From NCBI GenBank assembly GCA_964542855.1, contig CAZIWJ010000104.1:1-11823 (forward strand): a stretch of DNA of 11,823 nt. The letters are read 5' to 3'. Source of the DNA: CAZIWJ01 sp964542855 (GTDB lineage Bacteria; Bacteroidota; Bacteroidia; Cytophagales; Cyclobacteriaceae). Position 1 is the first letter of the stretch; each line of letters starts with the position of its first letter. Below the pieces are notes generated by a model, which was not told the DNA's origin, did not search any database, and saw only the letters and a program-made list of their open reading frames with translations. This document shows positions 1-5,924 of the stretch, in pieces. The position numbers and the translations under genes are program-made.

Positions 1-24
1 TCCGGTAGAACCTTGTCCAGACAT
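1..24 (-). CDS. Possible 5' end of a minus-strand gene (partial, unidentified)
   Basis: Read on the minus strand, an ATG at 24-22 opens a frame (MSGQGSTG) that stays open to the window edge. Its upstream DNA is very AT-rich, as is common before start codons in this phylum. An inverted repeat, ATAATTA-ATA-TAATTAT, lies just upstream at 25-41. Eight codons are too few to identify a family, and the start is only inferred. No exact TAnnTTTG box was seen nearby. It could equally be a chance ATG. Confidence 0.3.
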
Positions 25-183
25 ATAATTAATATAATTATTTTTCTTTAATTAGAGTAAATACGGCTTATCAGTAGCCGGCTTTTAAATATCATTACAG
101 CATTACGCACAAGTAATTGCTTTAATGCAGTAACAAGCCGTAACAAGCACTGGTTACAAGTCACGAAATAATCACCATTCCGT
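25..183. other. Spacer between the left-edge frame and the WG-repeat lipoprotein gene
   Basis: This stretch lies downstream of the 928-residue gene, which is read leftward. It holds a 5-bp hairpin, CGGCT (64-68) with AGCCG (76-80), and a 9-bp direct repeat GTAACAAGC at 130-138 and 140-148, whose second copy can pair with GTTAC at 153-157. None of these is followed by a U-tract on the minus strand, so no clear terminator for the lipoprotein gene is visible. Confidence 0.4.
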
Positions 184-2970
184 TTAATCATCGCAGTACA
201 GCCGGTCATACTGATTGGGCGTGTAGGCGTTTTTAAATACCTGCTCCCCCTGGCTGTTTTCGTAAATCATTACGTGAAGTTCGGCTTCCGATACGTACTT
301 CTCCAGCGAATACAGGAAGTTATTACCGGCCAGGTCGCCGATAACTTGTATATCGTCCAGGGTAGGCCGGTACAGTAAGCCCCGGCGGTTGCTTACCAGT
401 CCGTACCCCTCACCGGTGCCAATCAGCATTAACTGCTCTGCATCGTGTTCTGCAAATACCTGGATAGAATTAATTTCTTCCAGCAGTAGCGCGGCATCCA
501 GGTAATCTTCCGTATTTCTCCCGCCCGGCGCTTCCTTTAAATTCAGTAAATGCCACTGGTCTTCGTACTCTACCCAGGCCGAAGTATCGTTCCAGGCCCG
601 GGTATCAGTAAACAGGTAGGGAGTCAGCTCTTCCGAATCGGCAGTGATAAATCCCAGCCTGCCCCGCTCCCGGGCTACATAAAACGACGACGTACGGGTG
701 CGGGTTACCTGTAGCAGGGCATCGTACGCGGGTTGAATAAAGGTCTGCTCGCGGCAGTCGTACAGGCCAAACCGGTTTCCCGACAGCACAGCCAGCGATT
801 CGTTCCGGTAATTGGCAATACCATCGTAACGGATGTTAAGTACTTTTTTGCCCTGCGCATCGTACATGCCTTCCTTACCCTTTCTTTTAACCACAAAATA
901 TCCGGGGGCAGGCATCGTAATTTCATCGCAGCGGATGGAAAGCAGTTCGTTGCCCAGCCGGTCGTAAACAGCCTTTTCTTTTTCCCCGGAATACACCAGG
1001 AACGATGAGTCGGAGCGGGAAGTAGAAACGGTCCGCAGCACCTTGAAAGGGCTGGCTCCCCCGCCAACCGGAAAATTAATTTGCTTGCGGTTACTGAACA
1101 AAATACCAGCGCTGTCGGGCGAACTGAAATCGAAAAGCTCTACGAAATCGCTGTTCAGAATGCGCAGGGAATCATAGGTGATAGAATTTTTAACGGGCAT
1201 TTCCTCCAGGTCGAACAGGGCGTATTGTTTCTGGTCGTTGCGCAGGGCCATCCAGCGGCCGTTGAAACTGGCGTCCAGGTAAGTATCTTCCGGACTTTTC
1301 CCGGAAGCAGAATACAGCCGGTAATTTCCGCTTTGCTGTTTTACCAGCCAGTAATCGGTACCCAACACGAAGTTACTCAGTTGCCGCACAATAGCGTGCC
1401 GCTCCAATGGAATTTCGTAAGATAAATCGGTGCGTAAAATGCCTTCGGTTTGTCCGTTCATTACCTGCAGGTAATCCGGGCTCAGCAGGTCGGTGTCATC
1501 GTACAGGAACGACAAGTACAGGCTGTTATCGCGATTAGCCAGACTGGCTATTTCTTCCACGTTGGTTACCGCCAGTTTCAACCCCTGCTCCACAATAATA
1601 AATGACCCGCTGCTGTAAATGGCATCGTAGGCCGGTTTTAGCAGTACCCTTCCGTTCAGCGCCCGGATGCCCCATTTGCCTTTCTCCCGGTAGGCCAGGT
1701 AAGCGTACCTTTCCGATCCGTCGTTGCGCACAACAGGCAGCAAATCCAGCTCTTCCGTTCCGGATGAGGGGTTTATAAGGTCGTGGCCACTAAGCAGGAT
1801 CATACCGGTACTGGAGCCATGATGTACGGCCAGCAAACCGGCGCCCAGTTTTTCCACCTGTTTTCCTGCGTCAAAACGATAAATTTGCTGCCCCGTGGTG
1901 GAGAGTAGGTGAGTAACCGGTTTCCCTTTCTCCTCCCGCTCCACCAGCACGTAGTTTTCGCCTACACCACGGCATAACACTTCCTGCTCTACTCCCGTGT
2001 AACGGGCCGGAATAACCGGTTCTCCCCGGCCGTTCATAAAACCGAAGAGGTTATCTTCCATGAAAGGATACAGGTGGCCCGGTCGCCGGTTAAGTTCGCG
2101 CCGCAGGGAATCGACCAGCTCAATGGGAAACCGGTTGTTGCTGTACAGGAAAGCTTCGGCCGACTGGTTACGGGTAAACTGGTAAAACAGCAAATTAAAA
2201 GCCAGTGGGGTAAACGGGCTGTTGGGGTAGTTTTCAATAAACCAGGAATACTGGTCCAGGTCATTGCCTGCGGTTGCCATCTCGAAGATTTCCTTTTCGG
2301 CCCGGGTGCGGAAAGGTGAATCGGGAAAAGCATTGAGGAAATCGATAAAGCTTTGCAGGCTGCCGGTACTAACGGTTTCTTCAAACACCAGGGCATTGTA
2401 TCGTTCTTCTGCTTCCGGGTATTGCCTGGCATCGGGATACTGGTTCATAAAGCTTTTATAGCCCTGGTAAGTATCCAGGTTTAGGGCAAAGTCGAAAGCC
2501 CGCGCGTTGCGCAGGGCAATGGCACTGTCGGTTTGCTGCGCACCGGTAAAGCGGTTAATAAAATCCTGGTAAGCATTTACGGTATTAGCCGTTTTGGCTC
2601 GGACAAAAGCCAGGCTATCAACGCGCCGGCGCTGGGTACGAAGACTACCACGGGTAATGTCGTGTTGCTTCACCAGCCTGGTGCGGGTTACTGAATCGGT
2701 AGAATCGTAATACTGAATGGCCGTGTTCAGGGCGGTAAATGAGGAATCGACCTGAAAGGCACTAAAGGCCGTATCGGCGTAAAGCACTGAGCGGGCATAC
2801 CAGGCGGCGAAGTTCGACGAATCTTTTTCCAGGAGCTTCCGCTGAACCGATTCGGCCTTCCAGAAGTCTCTTTTCTGCTGTAATTTCAGGGCCTTTTGCA
2901 CCCCGGAACAAGAAGCTAGCAGGGCCAGTAAAAAAAATAGTGTGCAGTGGCGGATCATGGCAATACTCAT
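184..2970 (-). CDS. WG-repeat lipoprotein with an N-terminal helical-repeat domain
   Basis: A large surface or periplasmic lipoprotein of unknown partner. The N-terminus is a lipoprotein signal: a hydrophobic core (LFFLLALLA) and the lipobox L18-A19-S20-C21, so lipidation at C21 is predicted. Ser follows the Cys, so nothing marks it for inner-membrane retention. Residues about 30-265 look helical and TPR-like, with repeated hairpins carrying an F-x-x-x-(Y/F)-P-(D/N) pattern near 173-180, 209-217 and 243-252. From about 305 to the end it becomes beta-rich, with spaced WG-type units (roughly x-x-G-x-(W/F/Y)-G then a turn and a (K/Q)PAY-like end), clearest near 306-325, 429-450, 697-716, 731-750 and 768-785. 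WG repeats are known as probable beta-propeller-like binding modules; their ligands are mostly unknown. ATG at 2970 is used; Met5 (2958) would also leave an intact signal. It diverges from the tRNA gene and has a -7 box at 3028-3035. Family assignment is good; function is not known. Confidence 0.85.
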   Translation of the reverse strand: MSIAMIRHCTLFFLLALLASCSGVQKALKLQQKRDFWKAESVQRKLLEKDSSNFAAWYARSVLYADTAFSAFQVDSSFTALNTAIQYYDSTDSVTRTRLVKQHDITRGSLRTQRRRVDSLAFVRAKTANTVNAYQDFINRFTGAQQTDSAIALRNARAFDFALNLDTYQGYKSFMNQYPDARQYPEAEERYNALVFEETVSTGSLQSFIDFLNAFPDSPFRTRAEKEIFEMATAGNDLDQYSWFIENYPNSPFTPLAFNLLFYQFTRNQSAEAFLYSNNRFPIELVDSLRRELNRRPGHLYPFMEDNLFGFMNGRGEPVIPARYTGVEQEVLCRGVGENYVLVEREEKGKPVTHLLSTTGQQIYRFDAGKQVEKLGAGLLAVHHGSSTGMILLSGHDLINPSSGTEELDLLPVVRNDGSERYAYLAYREKGKWGIRALNGRVLLKPAYDAIYSSGSFIIVEQGLKLAVTNVEEIASLANRDNSLYLSFLYDDTDLLSPDYLQVMNGQTEGILRTDLSYEIPLERHAIVRQLSNFVLGTDYWLVKQQSGNYRLYSASGKSPEDTYLDASFNGRWMALRNDQKQYALFDLEEMPVKNSITYDSLRILNSDFVELFDFSSPDSAGILFSNRKQINFPVGGGASPFKVLRTVSTSRSDSSFLVYSGEKEKAVYDRLGNELLSIRCDEITMPAPGYFVVKRKGKEGMYDAQGKKVLNIRYDGIANYRNESLAVLSGNRFGLYDCREQTFIQPAYDALLQVTRTRTSSFYVARERGRLGFITADSEELTPYLFTDTRAWNDTSAWVEYEDQWHLLNLKEAPGGRNTEDYLDAALLLEEINSIQVFAEHDAEQLMLIGTGEGYGLVSNRRGLLYRPTLDDIQVIGDLAGNNFLYSLEKYVSEAELHVMIYENSQGEQVFKNAYTPNQYDRLYCDD

Positions 2971-2996
2971 AGCTGGTTAAATGCTTGGGCGGACGG

Positions 2997-3027
2997 TTGT
3001 GTTTTCCGTAATAATGGTATATTTTTG
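2997..3027 (+). promoter_or_regulatory. Promoter of the tRNA-Pro gene
   Basis: TTG (2997-2999), a 20-bp spacer and TATTTTTG (3020-3027) match the Bacteroidota TTG-N19-21-TAnnTTTG promoter exactly. Transcription would start around 3033-3035, about a dozen bases before the tRNA 5' end at 3047, which suits a short leader removed by RNase P. The -35-side element lies inside the leader of the divergent lipoprotein gene. Confidence 0.75.
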
Positions 3028-3035
3028 CAAACCTA
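3028..3035 (-). promoter_or_regulatory. Bacteroidota -7 promoter box for the WG lipoprotein gene
   Basis: The minus strand reads TAGGTTTG, an exact match to the TAnnTTTG -7 consensus, about 58 bp upstream of the ATG at 2970. No TTG lies at the expected -33 spacing, which would fall inside the tRNA gene. It is therefore a half-promoter by sequence. It directly abuts the tRNA -7 box on the other strand. Confidence 0.5.
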
Positions 3036-3046
3036 ATTAAAAAAAT

Positions 3047-3124
3047 CGGGATGTAGCGCAGTCAGGTTAGCGCACCACGTTAGGGACGTGGGGGCCGCTG
3101 GTTCGAATCCAGTCATCCCGACCA
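3047..3124 (+). tRNA. tRNA-Pro (anticodon AGG), CCA encoded
   Basis: A complete cloverleaf can be drawn. The 7-bp acceptor stem CGGGATG/CATCCCG is perfect, the D-stem is GCGC/GCGC, and the anticodon stem is CCACG/CGTGG with loop TTAGGGA. The variable loop is GGGCC, the T-arm is GCTGG-TTCGAAT-CCAGT, the discriminator is A3121 and CCA is encoded at 3122-3124. A C1-G72 first pair and A73 are hallmarks of bacterial tRNA-Pro. The anticodon at 3082-3084 is AGG, which reads CCU. Bacterial proline tRNAs normally carry U, G or C at position 34, so the genomic A34 is unusual. The gene is flanked by an exact promoter and a terminator, so it appears to be a monocistronic, functional unit. Confidence 0.95.
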
Positions 3125-3149
3125 ATCACCTTCATAACAACCTGAATAT

Positions 3150-3173
3150 AAGGAGCTTTTACGCTCCTTTTTT
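3150..3173 (+). terminator. Rho-independent terminator after tRNA-Pro
   Basis: A 7-bp stem AAGGAGC (3150-3156) and GCTCCTT (3163-3169) with loop TTTTAC is followed by a continuing T-run to 3173. It lies 26 bp after the encoded CCA and isolates the tRNA transcript from the following gene. Confidence 0.85.
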
Positions 3174-3221
3174 CGTTTACGGTGAACCGGGGAGAGAATA
3201 ATTAGGCAAGAAAAGGGTTTC

Positions 3222-3245
3222 TGCAGGGTAGCTTTGTTCCCTGCA
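3222..3245 (+). promoter_or_regulatory. -7 box inside a 7-bp inverted repeat, upstream of the DinB-like gene
   Basis: TAGCTTTG at 3229-3236 matches TAnnTTTG exactly. It is framed by TGCAGGG (3222-3228) and CCCTGCA (3239-3245), a perfect inverted repeat with a 10-bp spacer that encloses the box. No TTG is present at the expected -33 distance. The arms could be a repressor operator covering the promoter. The box also makes a TTG start codon at 3234 implausible, because that codon would lie inside the promoter. Confidence 0.5.
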
Positions 3246-3299
3246 CGCTACAATTCCCGGAAAAAGTCTTTATTTCGCAGTAAACCCACTCCTACTCCC

Positions 3300-3758
3300 A
3301 TGAGCAAAGCCCTCGATTTACAACCACTGGAAGAATACCTGCCCCACCACCAGGCTGCAGCCCCCGACGTATCGAAGGCCAGCGTGGGCTGGCACTTGTT
3401 CCATAGCCTGAAAGTTATTGCCAGTGTAAGCAAGGCGCTGTCGTTATCGGACCCGGAAAATTACCAGCCGCAGGAAAATGCAATGCGCAACCAGGTATTT
3501 GCTACCGGGCAGCTGAAACGGGGAGTGGCCCAGGCTCCGAAATCGGCCCTGCCCCCGGAATCATTTTCGGAAGAAGAAATCCGCAACATCATGGCCAAGG
3601 CAACAGAGAAACTGGAAATCGTTCAGAGCCTGCCCGATAATGCTTTCTTTACGCATCCTTCTTTCGGAAACCTGAATAAAGCCGATACCCTGCGCTTTCT
3701 TGAAATTCACACCAATCACCACCTGGCAATTATCCGGGATATTGTAGATCAGATCTGA
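3300..3758 (+). CDS. DinB-like protein of the DUF1569 family
   Basis: A 152-residue cytoplasmic protein, predicted four-helix bundle. The visible DUF1569/DinB signatures are WHLFHS near residues 31-36, an FFTHPSFGNL segment at 116-125 and IHTNHHLAII at 136-145. H32, H137 and H141 are spaced like the metal-binding histidine triad of the DinB superfamily, whose members include thiol-dependent transferases; the substrate of this one is not known. The ATG at 3300 is chosen. An in-frame TTG at 3234 would add 22 basic residues but overlaps the -7 promoter box at 3229-3236, so it cannot lie on a transcript from that promoter. No SD-like site is seen, as is usual for the phylum. It stands alone, with no terminator close behind. 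Confidence 0.8.
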   Translation: MSKALDLQPLEEYLPHHQAAAPDVSKASVGWHLFHSLKVIASVSKALSLSDPENYQPQENAMRNQVFATGQLKRGVAQAPKSALPPESFSEEEIRNIMAKATEKLEIVQSLPDNAFFTHPSFGNLNKADTLRFLEIHTNHHLAIIRDIVDQI

Positions 3759-3890
3759 CGTGAAGCTTGCAAACGAGCAGAGCCAATTATTTACCCATCG
3801 GTTTAATCACTGCGTGCAACGGAACAACTAATAAAGTGTAGCGATGGCCGAGTTGGCTGTTAAATGGAGAATCCCGGTAAATCCTGCCGG

Positions 3891-3938
3891 GCTGGGCCGG
3901 CACACCGCTGGGCCGGCATACCGCTGGGCCGGCATACC
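3891..3938 (+). repeat. Three tandem 16-bp repeats
   Basis: Unit GCTGGGCCGGCATACC occurs at 3907-3922 and 3923-3938; the copy at 3891-3906 differs by one base (CACACC for CATACC). Each unit contains the palindromic core GCCGGC offset by one base. Sixteen is not a multiple of three and no gene covers the array, so it is not a coding repeat. Confidence 0.9.
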
Positions 3939-3939
3939 G

Positions 3940-3951
3940 GTTACGCGTAAC
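3940..3951. repeat. 12-bp perfect palindrome GTTACGCGTAAC
   Basis: The site is its own reverse complement and begins one base after the last tandem repeat. It could be a dimer-binding site or part of a REP-like element; nothing else in the window repeats it. Confidence 0.6.
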
Positions 3952-4029
3952 TTCAGAATAAAAATACTGTATCACACGGGTTTATTCTACGCCAGTGTAC
4001 CACAAGGTGGCCTGCATTTTACTTCAACA

Positions 4030-4506
4030 TTACCCCGAATAAACCGGATTTATCTTTTCTTCCCGAAAATTATGAATGGCTTGCAGGTACTCCTCCCGGT
4101 TAAAACGAAACTCAAGATCGTAATAGGAAAATCCTTCGGGGATAACACTGGAAATGTTCCTGAAATTTTTCCAGGTTACTTCATCGCCCGAAAAGTTTAT
4201 CTCACAGGTTACCGTATGCTCCCCGGGCACTCCCGAGTGGATGTACTCAAATAAAGTAAACCGGTTACCCTCCTGTTGGTACCCGCTCACGGTTTCTCCA
4301 TAAAAGTGGTTGTGCGTATGAAAAGCAATAAAAGCAGAAATACCCTCGTAAGCCCCGGCCTGGATAGTTAAAGGCATATTGTGAATCTGCTCTGATTCAA
4401 TGCTGGCAATAATTGATTTCAGGTCATAACCATTAATAACAATGTCGATAGTCAGGTAGTCTTCCAGTTCAGAACTGGCGAGGCTGAATTGAATCTGGTC
4501 TGTCAT
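4030..4506 (-). CDS. Uncharacterised 158-residue cytoplasmic protein
   Basis: A small soluble protein without signal peptide or membrane segment. The order of features, an I-V-I-N-G-x-x-L segment at 22-29, QAGAYEG at 49-55, a VTWKNF segment at 110-115 and F-R-F-N-x-x-x-Y at 133-140, recalls a loosely defined family of small hypothetical proteins. In that family, as I remember it, similar blocks flank a CxCGxxGCWP motif. Here only one Cys (101) is present and that motif is missing. This is recognition from memory and should be treated as weak. The ATG at 4506 is the natural start, with AT-rich DNA upstream; no exact TAnnTTTG box precedes it. It is convergent with the DinB-like gene and divergent from the SDR. 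Confidence 0.6.
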   Translation of the reverse strand: MTDQIQFSLASSELEDYLTIDIVINGYDLKSIIASIESEQIHNMPLTIQAGAYEGISAFIAFHTHNHFYGETVSGYQQEGNRFTLFEYIHSGVPGEHTVTCEINFSGDEVTWKNFRNISSVIPEGFSYYDLEFRFNREEYLQAIHNFREEKINPVYSG

Positions 4507-4745
4507 ATCATCAAGTCACTTTTAATTATTACAACTACCGGGAAACGCAATGAGTTAATATTTACTGGCCCGTAATTTCGTGAGCCAGTTTGTTGCTTAA
4601 CCCACGATGACCAATTCACCTGCCGAATTTTTTGTAAACAAATTTAAATGGGGTTATCCTGAAAATTTCTACACTAAAAGTTTGAACTACAATTAAAAAC
4701 CGCTAAAGTACTGTACAACAAATTAAAAACCAGAAGTATACGACC
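4507..4745. promoter_or_regulatory. Divergent control region between the 158-aa gene and the SDR gene
   Basis: No exact TAnnTTTG box was found on either strand. Visible elements are an inverted repeat ACTGGC (4564-4569)/GCCAGT (4584-4589), a TTTGT-AA-ACAAA dyad near 4630-4642, and an 11-bp direct repeat AATTAAAAACC at 4691-4701 and 4721-4731, exactly 30 bp apart. The second copy ends 14 bp before the SDR ATG. Any regulatory role is inference. Confidence 0.35.
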
Positions 4746-5438
4746 ATGAAATACGCACTAGTAACGGGAGCCAATAAAGGAATAGGCTACGAAATAGCCC
4801 GGCAGTTGGGCAAAAAAGGATACTTTGTTTTTCTGGGCGCAAGAGACCACGAACGCGGAACGGTTGCCCTGAAGCATTACACCAAAGAAGGACTGGAAGG
4901 GGTGTTTGTGCAGATGGATGTGGCTAATGAAGCCAGTATTGCGGCCGCCGTACAGGAAATTAAAAGTCGTACCGGGCACCTCGACGTGCTCATCAACAAT
5001 GCCGGTATTTTACCGAATGGTTCCACCCCTCTTATTGAAACGCCACCGATTGATGCAATAGATACCGTGCACACCAACGCCCTGGGTACATTGTGGGTCA
5101 CGCAGGCCTGCCTGCCGCTGCTGAACCCGGGAAGCCGGGTTATCCTGGTATCCAGTGGTGGGGGAGCAATCCTAAACGGAGCAAGCAGTTTCGCTCCAAT
5201 GTATAGCGTATCGAAAACCACCATGAATGCCGTCGGCATGCATTTATCTCGCGAACTGGCCCCGCAGAATATCCCGGTAAATGTAGTTGATCCCGGCTGG
5301 GTGCGTAGCGACATGGGCGGAAACTCGGCAACACGAACCGTGGAGCAGGGAGCCGATACCCCGGTATGGCTGGCTACCGAAGCCGATGCCGGGCTAACCG
5401 GCAAGTTCTGGTACGATCGGAAAGAGCGCAACTGGTAA
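4746..5438 (+). CDS. Short-chain dehydrogenase/reductase (SDR, classical type)
   Basis: A soluble NAD(P)H-dependent oxidoreductase of 230 residues, slightly below the usual 250 of classical SDRs. The full motif set is present: the Rossmann glycine motif TGANKGIG (7-14), D58 in the MDV segment, NNAG (84-87), the structural N111, catalytic Ser at 136/137 in VSS, YxxxK as Y153-S-V-S-K157, and PGWV (183-186). R33 after the second strand (GARD) favours NADP(H) over NAD. ANKGIG at the cofactor loop and the PGWVRSDMGG segment are typical of carbonyl-reductase-like SDRs. The physiological substrate cannot be read from the sequence. The start ATG at 4746 begins directly with the first beta-strand, as expected. 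A GC hairpin without a U-tract follows at 5452-5467. Confidence 0.92.
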   Translation: MKYALVTGANKGIGYEIARQLGKKGYFVFLGARDHERGTVALKHYTKEGLEGVFVQMDVANEASIAAAVQEIKSRTGHLDVLINNAGILPNGSTPLIETPPIDAIDTVHTNALGTLWVTQACLPLLNPGSRVILVSSGGGAILNGASSFAPMYSVSKTTMNAVGMHLSRELAPQNIPVNVVDPGWVRSDMGGNSATRTVEQGADTPVWLATEADAGLTGKFWYDRKERNW

Positions 5439-5451
5439 GCAAAATGGCTTT

Positions 5452-5467
5452 CCCGGCTTATGCCGGG
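5452..5467 (+). other. GC hairpin after the SDR gene
   Basis: CCCGGC (5452-5457), loop TTAT, GCCGGG (5462-5467): a perfect 6-bp stem 14 bp past the stop codon. It lacks a following T-run on either strand, so it may protect the mRNA 3' end but is not a canonical terminator. Confidence 0.5.
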
Positions 5468-5524
5468 CCGGTGCAGAAGTTCTTTAAACAGGAAGCTTAC
5501 CCTTAATAATCTACAGCCGCTGGT

Positions 5525-5717
5525 AAACTCGCCGGTTTAAGCAAGCGTACAAACCGGCTCAAGTAACGTTCGGCTCGTTAGTTATATCAGTAATCATAAT
5601 TGCTGAAGTTACTGCCTCACTGTACTTATTCGCAAAACCCGAGTATCTCTCTGCTTAAACGCTGAGAAGAGCAAATTATAGTTTTTCATCACCCCCTTAT
5701 TTACAAGGGGGTTTTTT
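5525..5717 (+). ncRNA. Candidate structured RNA or long structured 3' leader ending in a terminator
   Basis: There is no credible gene here, but several stems follow one another: GCCGGTTT (5531-5538)/AAACCGGC (5551-5558), TAACG (5564-5568)/CGTTA (5576-5580), and CAGTAA (5588-5593)/TTACTG (5609-5614) with TCA/TGA pairing inside. The stretch ends in a strong terminator. That is what a small RNA gene can look like. It does not match tmRNA, SRP RNA or RNase P RNA as I know them, and no exact promoter box is visible before it. It may instead be the long 3' untranslated region of the SDR transcript. Confidence 0.25.
5691..5717 (+). terminator. Strong rho-independent terminator
   Basis: The 8-bp stem ACCCCCTT (5691-5698)/AAGGGGGT (5705-5712) with loop ATTTAC is followed by five more Ts to 5717. 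It ends the transcript coming from the SDR gene or from the structured region just before it, about 250 bp after the SDR stop. Confidence 0.88.
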
Positions 5718-5718
5718 A

Positions 5719-5887
5719 ATTGTCAGATCGTGACAATGGCGTTGCAACGGGCAATTACAAATTCATACCATATTTGCTGTATTGTTAAGAGGTTTTTAAA
5801 CATTAAGTAAAATAAATACAATATTAATATTGTTCATTGTCCCGATCTGACACAGCCAGGATCTACCTTTACAACTGTTGCGCAACA
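5719..5887. promoter_or_regulatory. Cluster of dyad-symmetric sites upstream of the 214-aa gene
   Basis: Five symmetric sites lie between the terminator and the next gene. Two share the pattern TTGTC-N6-TGACA, at 5720-5735 (the first extends to ATTGTCA-N5-TGACAAT, 5719-5737) and 5837-5852. Two are palindromes around GTTGC/GCAAC: CGTTGCAACG (5740-5749) and TGTTGCGCAACA (5876-5887). Between the pairs is a 16-bp palindrome ACAATATTAATATTGT (5818-5833). The arrangement suggests operator sites for dimeric regulators controlling the gene at 5925. Only near-matches to TAnnTTTG are present (CATATTTG at 5769, TACCTTTA at 5864), so the promoter itself is not fixed. Confidence 0.45.
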
Positions 5888-5924
5888 CTTAACTCATTTA
5901 TTCATTATTAAACGTTTTATTATT

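Larger units (their letters stand above)
3759..4029. other. Intergenic spacer with a GC-rich repeat cluster
   Basis: This gap lies between the convergent ends of the DinB-like gene and the 158-residue gene. The first 110 bp hold nothing I recognise. From 3873 there is a hairpin CCCGG (3873-3877)/CCGGG (3887-3891), then three tandem 16-bp repeats and a 12-bp palindrome. The last 75 bp contain only a CCAC-CTT-GTGG hairpin with no U-tract. Frames running through the repeats on either strand have no recognisable protein character. Confidence 0.55.

Noticed and set aside
13..23. TGTC-CA-GACA as another copy of the TTGTC-N6-TGACA dyad
   Set aside because: The spacing between the half-sites differs (2 against 7 bases) and it lies in the probable coding start of another gene.
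64..86. Hairpin CGGCT/AGCCG followed by four Ts as a terminator
   Set aside because: The stem is only five pairs, the T-run is short and starts two bases after the stem, and no plus-strand gene is visible upstream.
705..2461. Several open frames antisense or out of frame inside the WG lipoprotein gene
   Set aside because: All lie within one long coherent gene with a signal peptide and repeat structure; none shows domain character or its own start signals.
3843..3892. tRNA-Ser/Leu-like opening (GATGGCCGAGTTGG)
   Set aside because: There is no acceptor stem, no T-arm with TTCGAAT-like loop and no anticodon stem downstream; the likeness is limited to a D-arm-like word.
3891..3938. Tandem repeats as a CRISPR array
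   Set aside because: The units are contiguous with no spacers, only 16 bp long, and no cas genes are present.
3844..4254. A plus-strand open frame crossing the 16-bp repeats
   Set aside because: It overlaps the better-supported minus-strand 158-residue gene, its repeat-derived part is low complexity, and it has no recognisable domain or start signal.
4877..5431. A 184-codon minus-strand frame opposite the SDR gene
   Set aside because: The plus strand carries every SDR catalytic and cofactor motif in order, so the reverse frame is a shadow.
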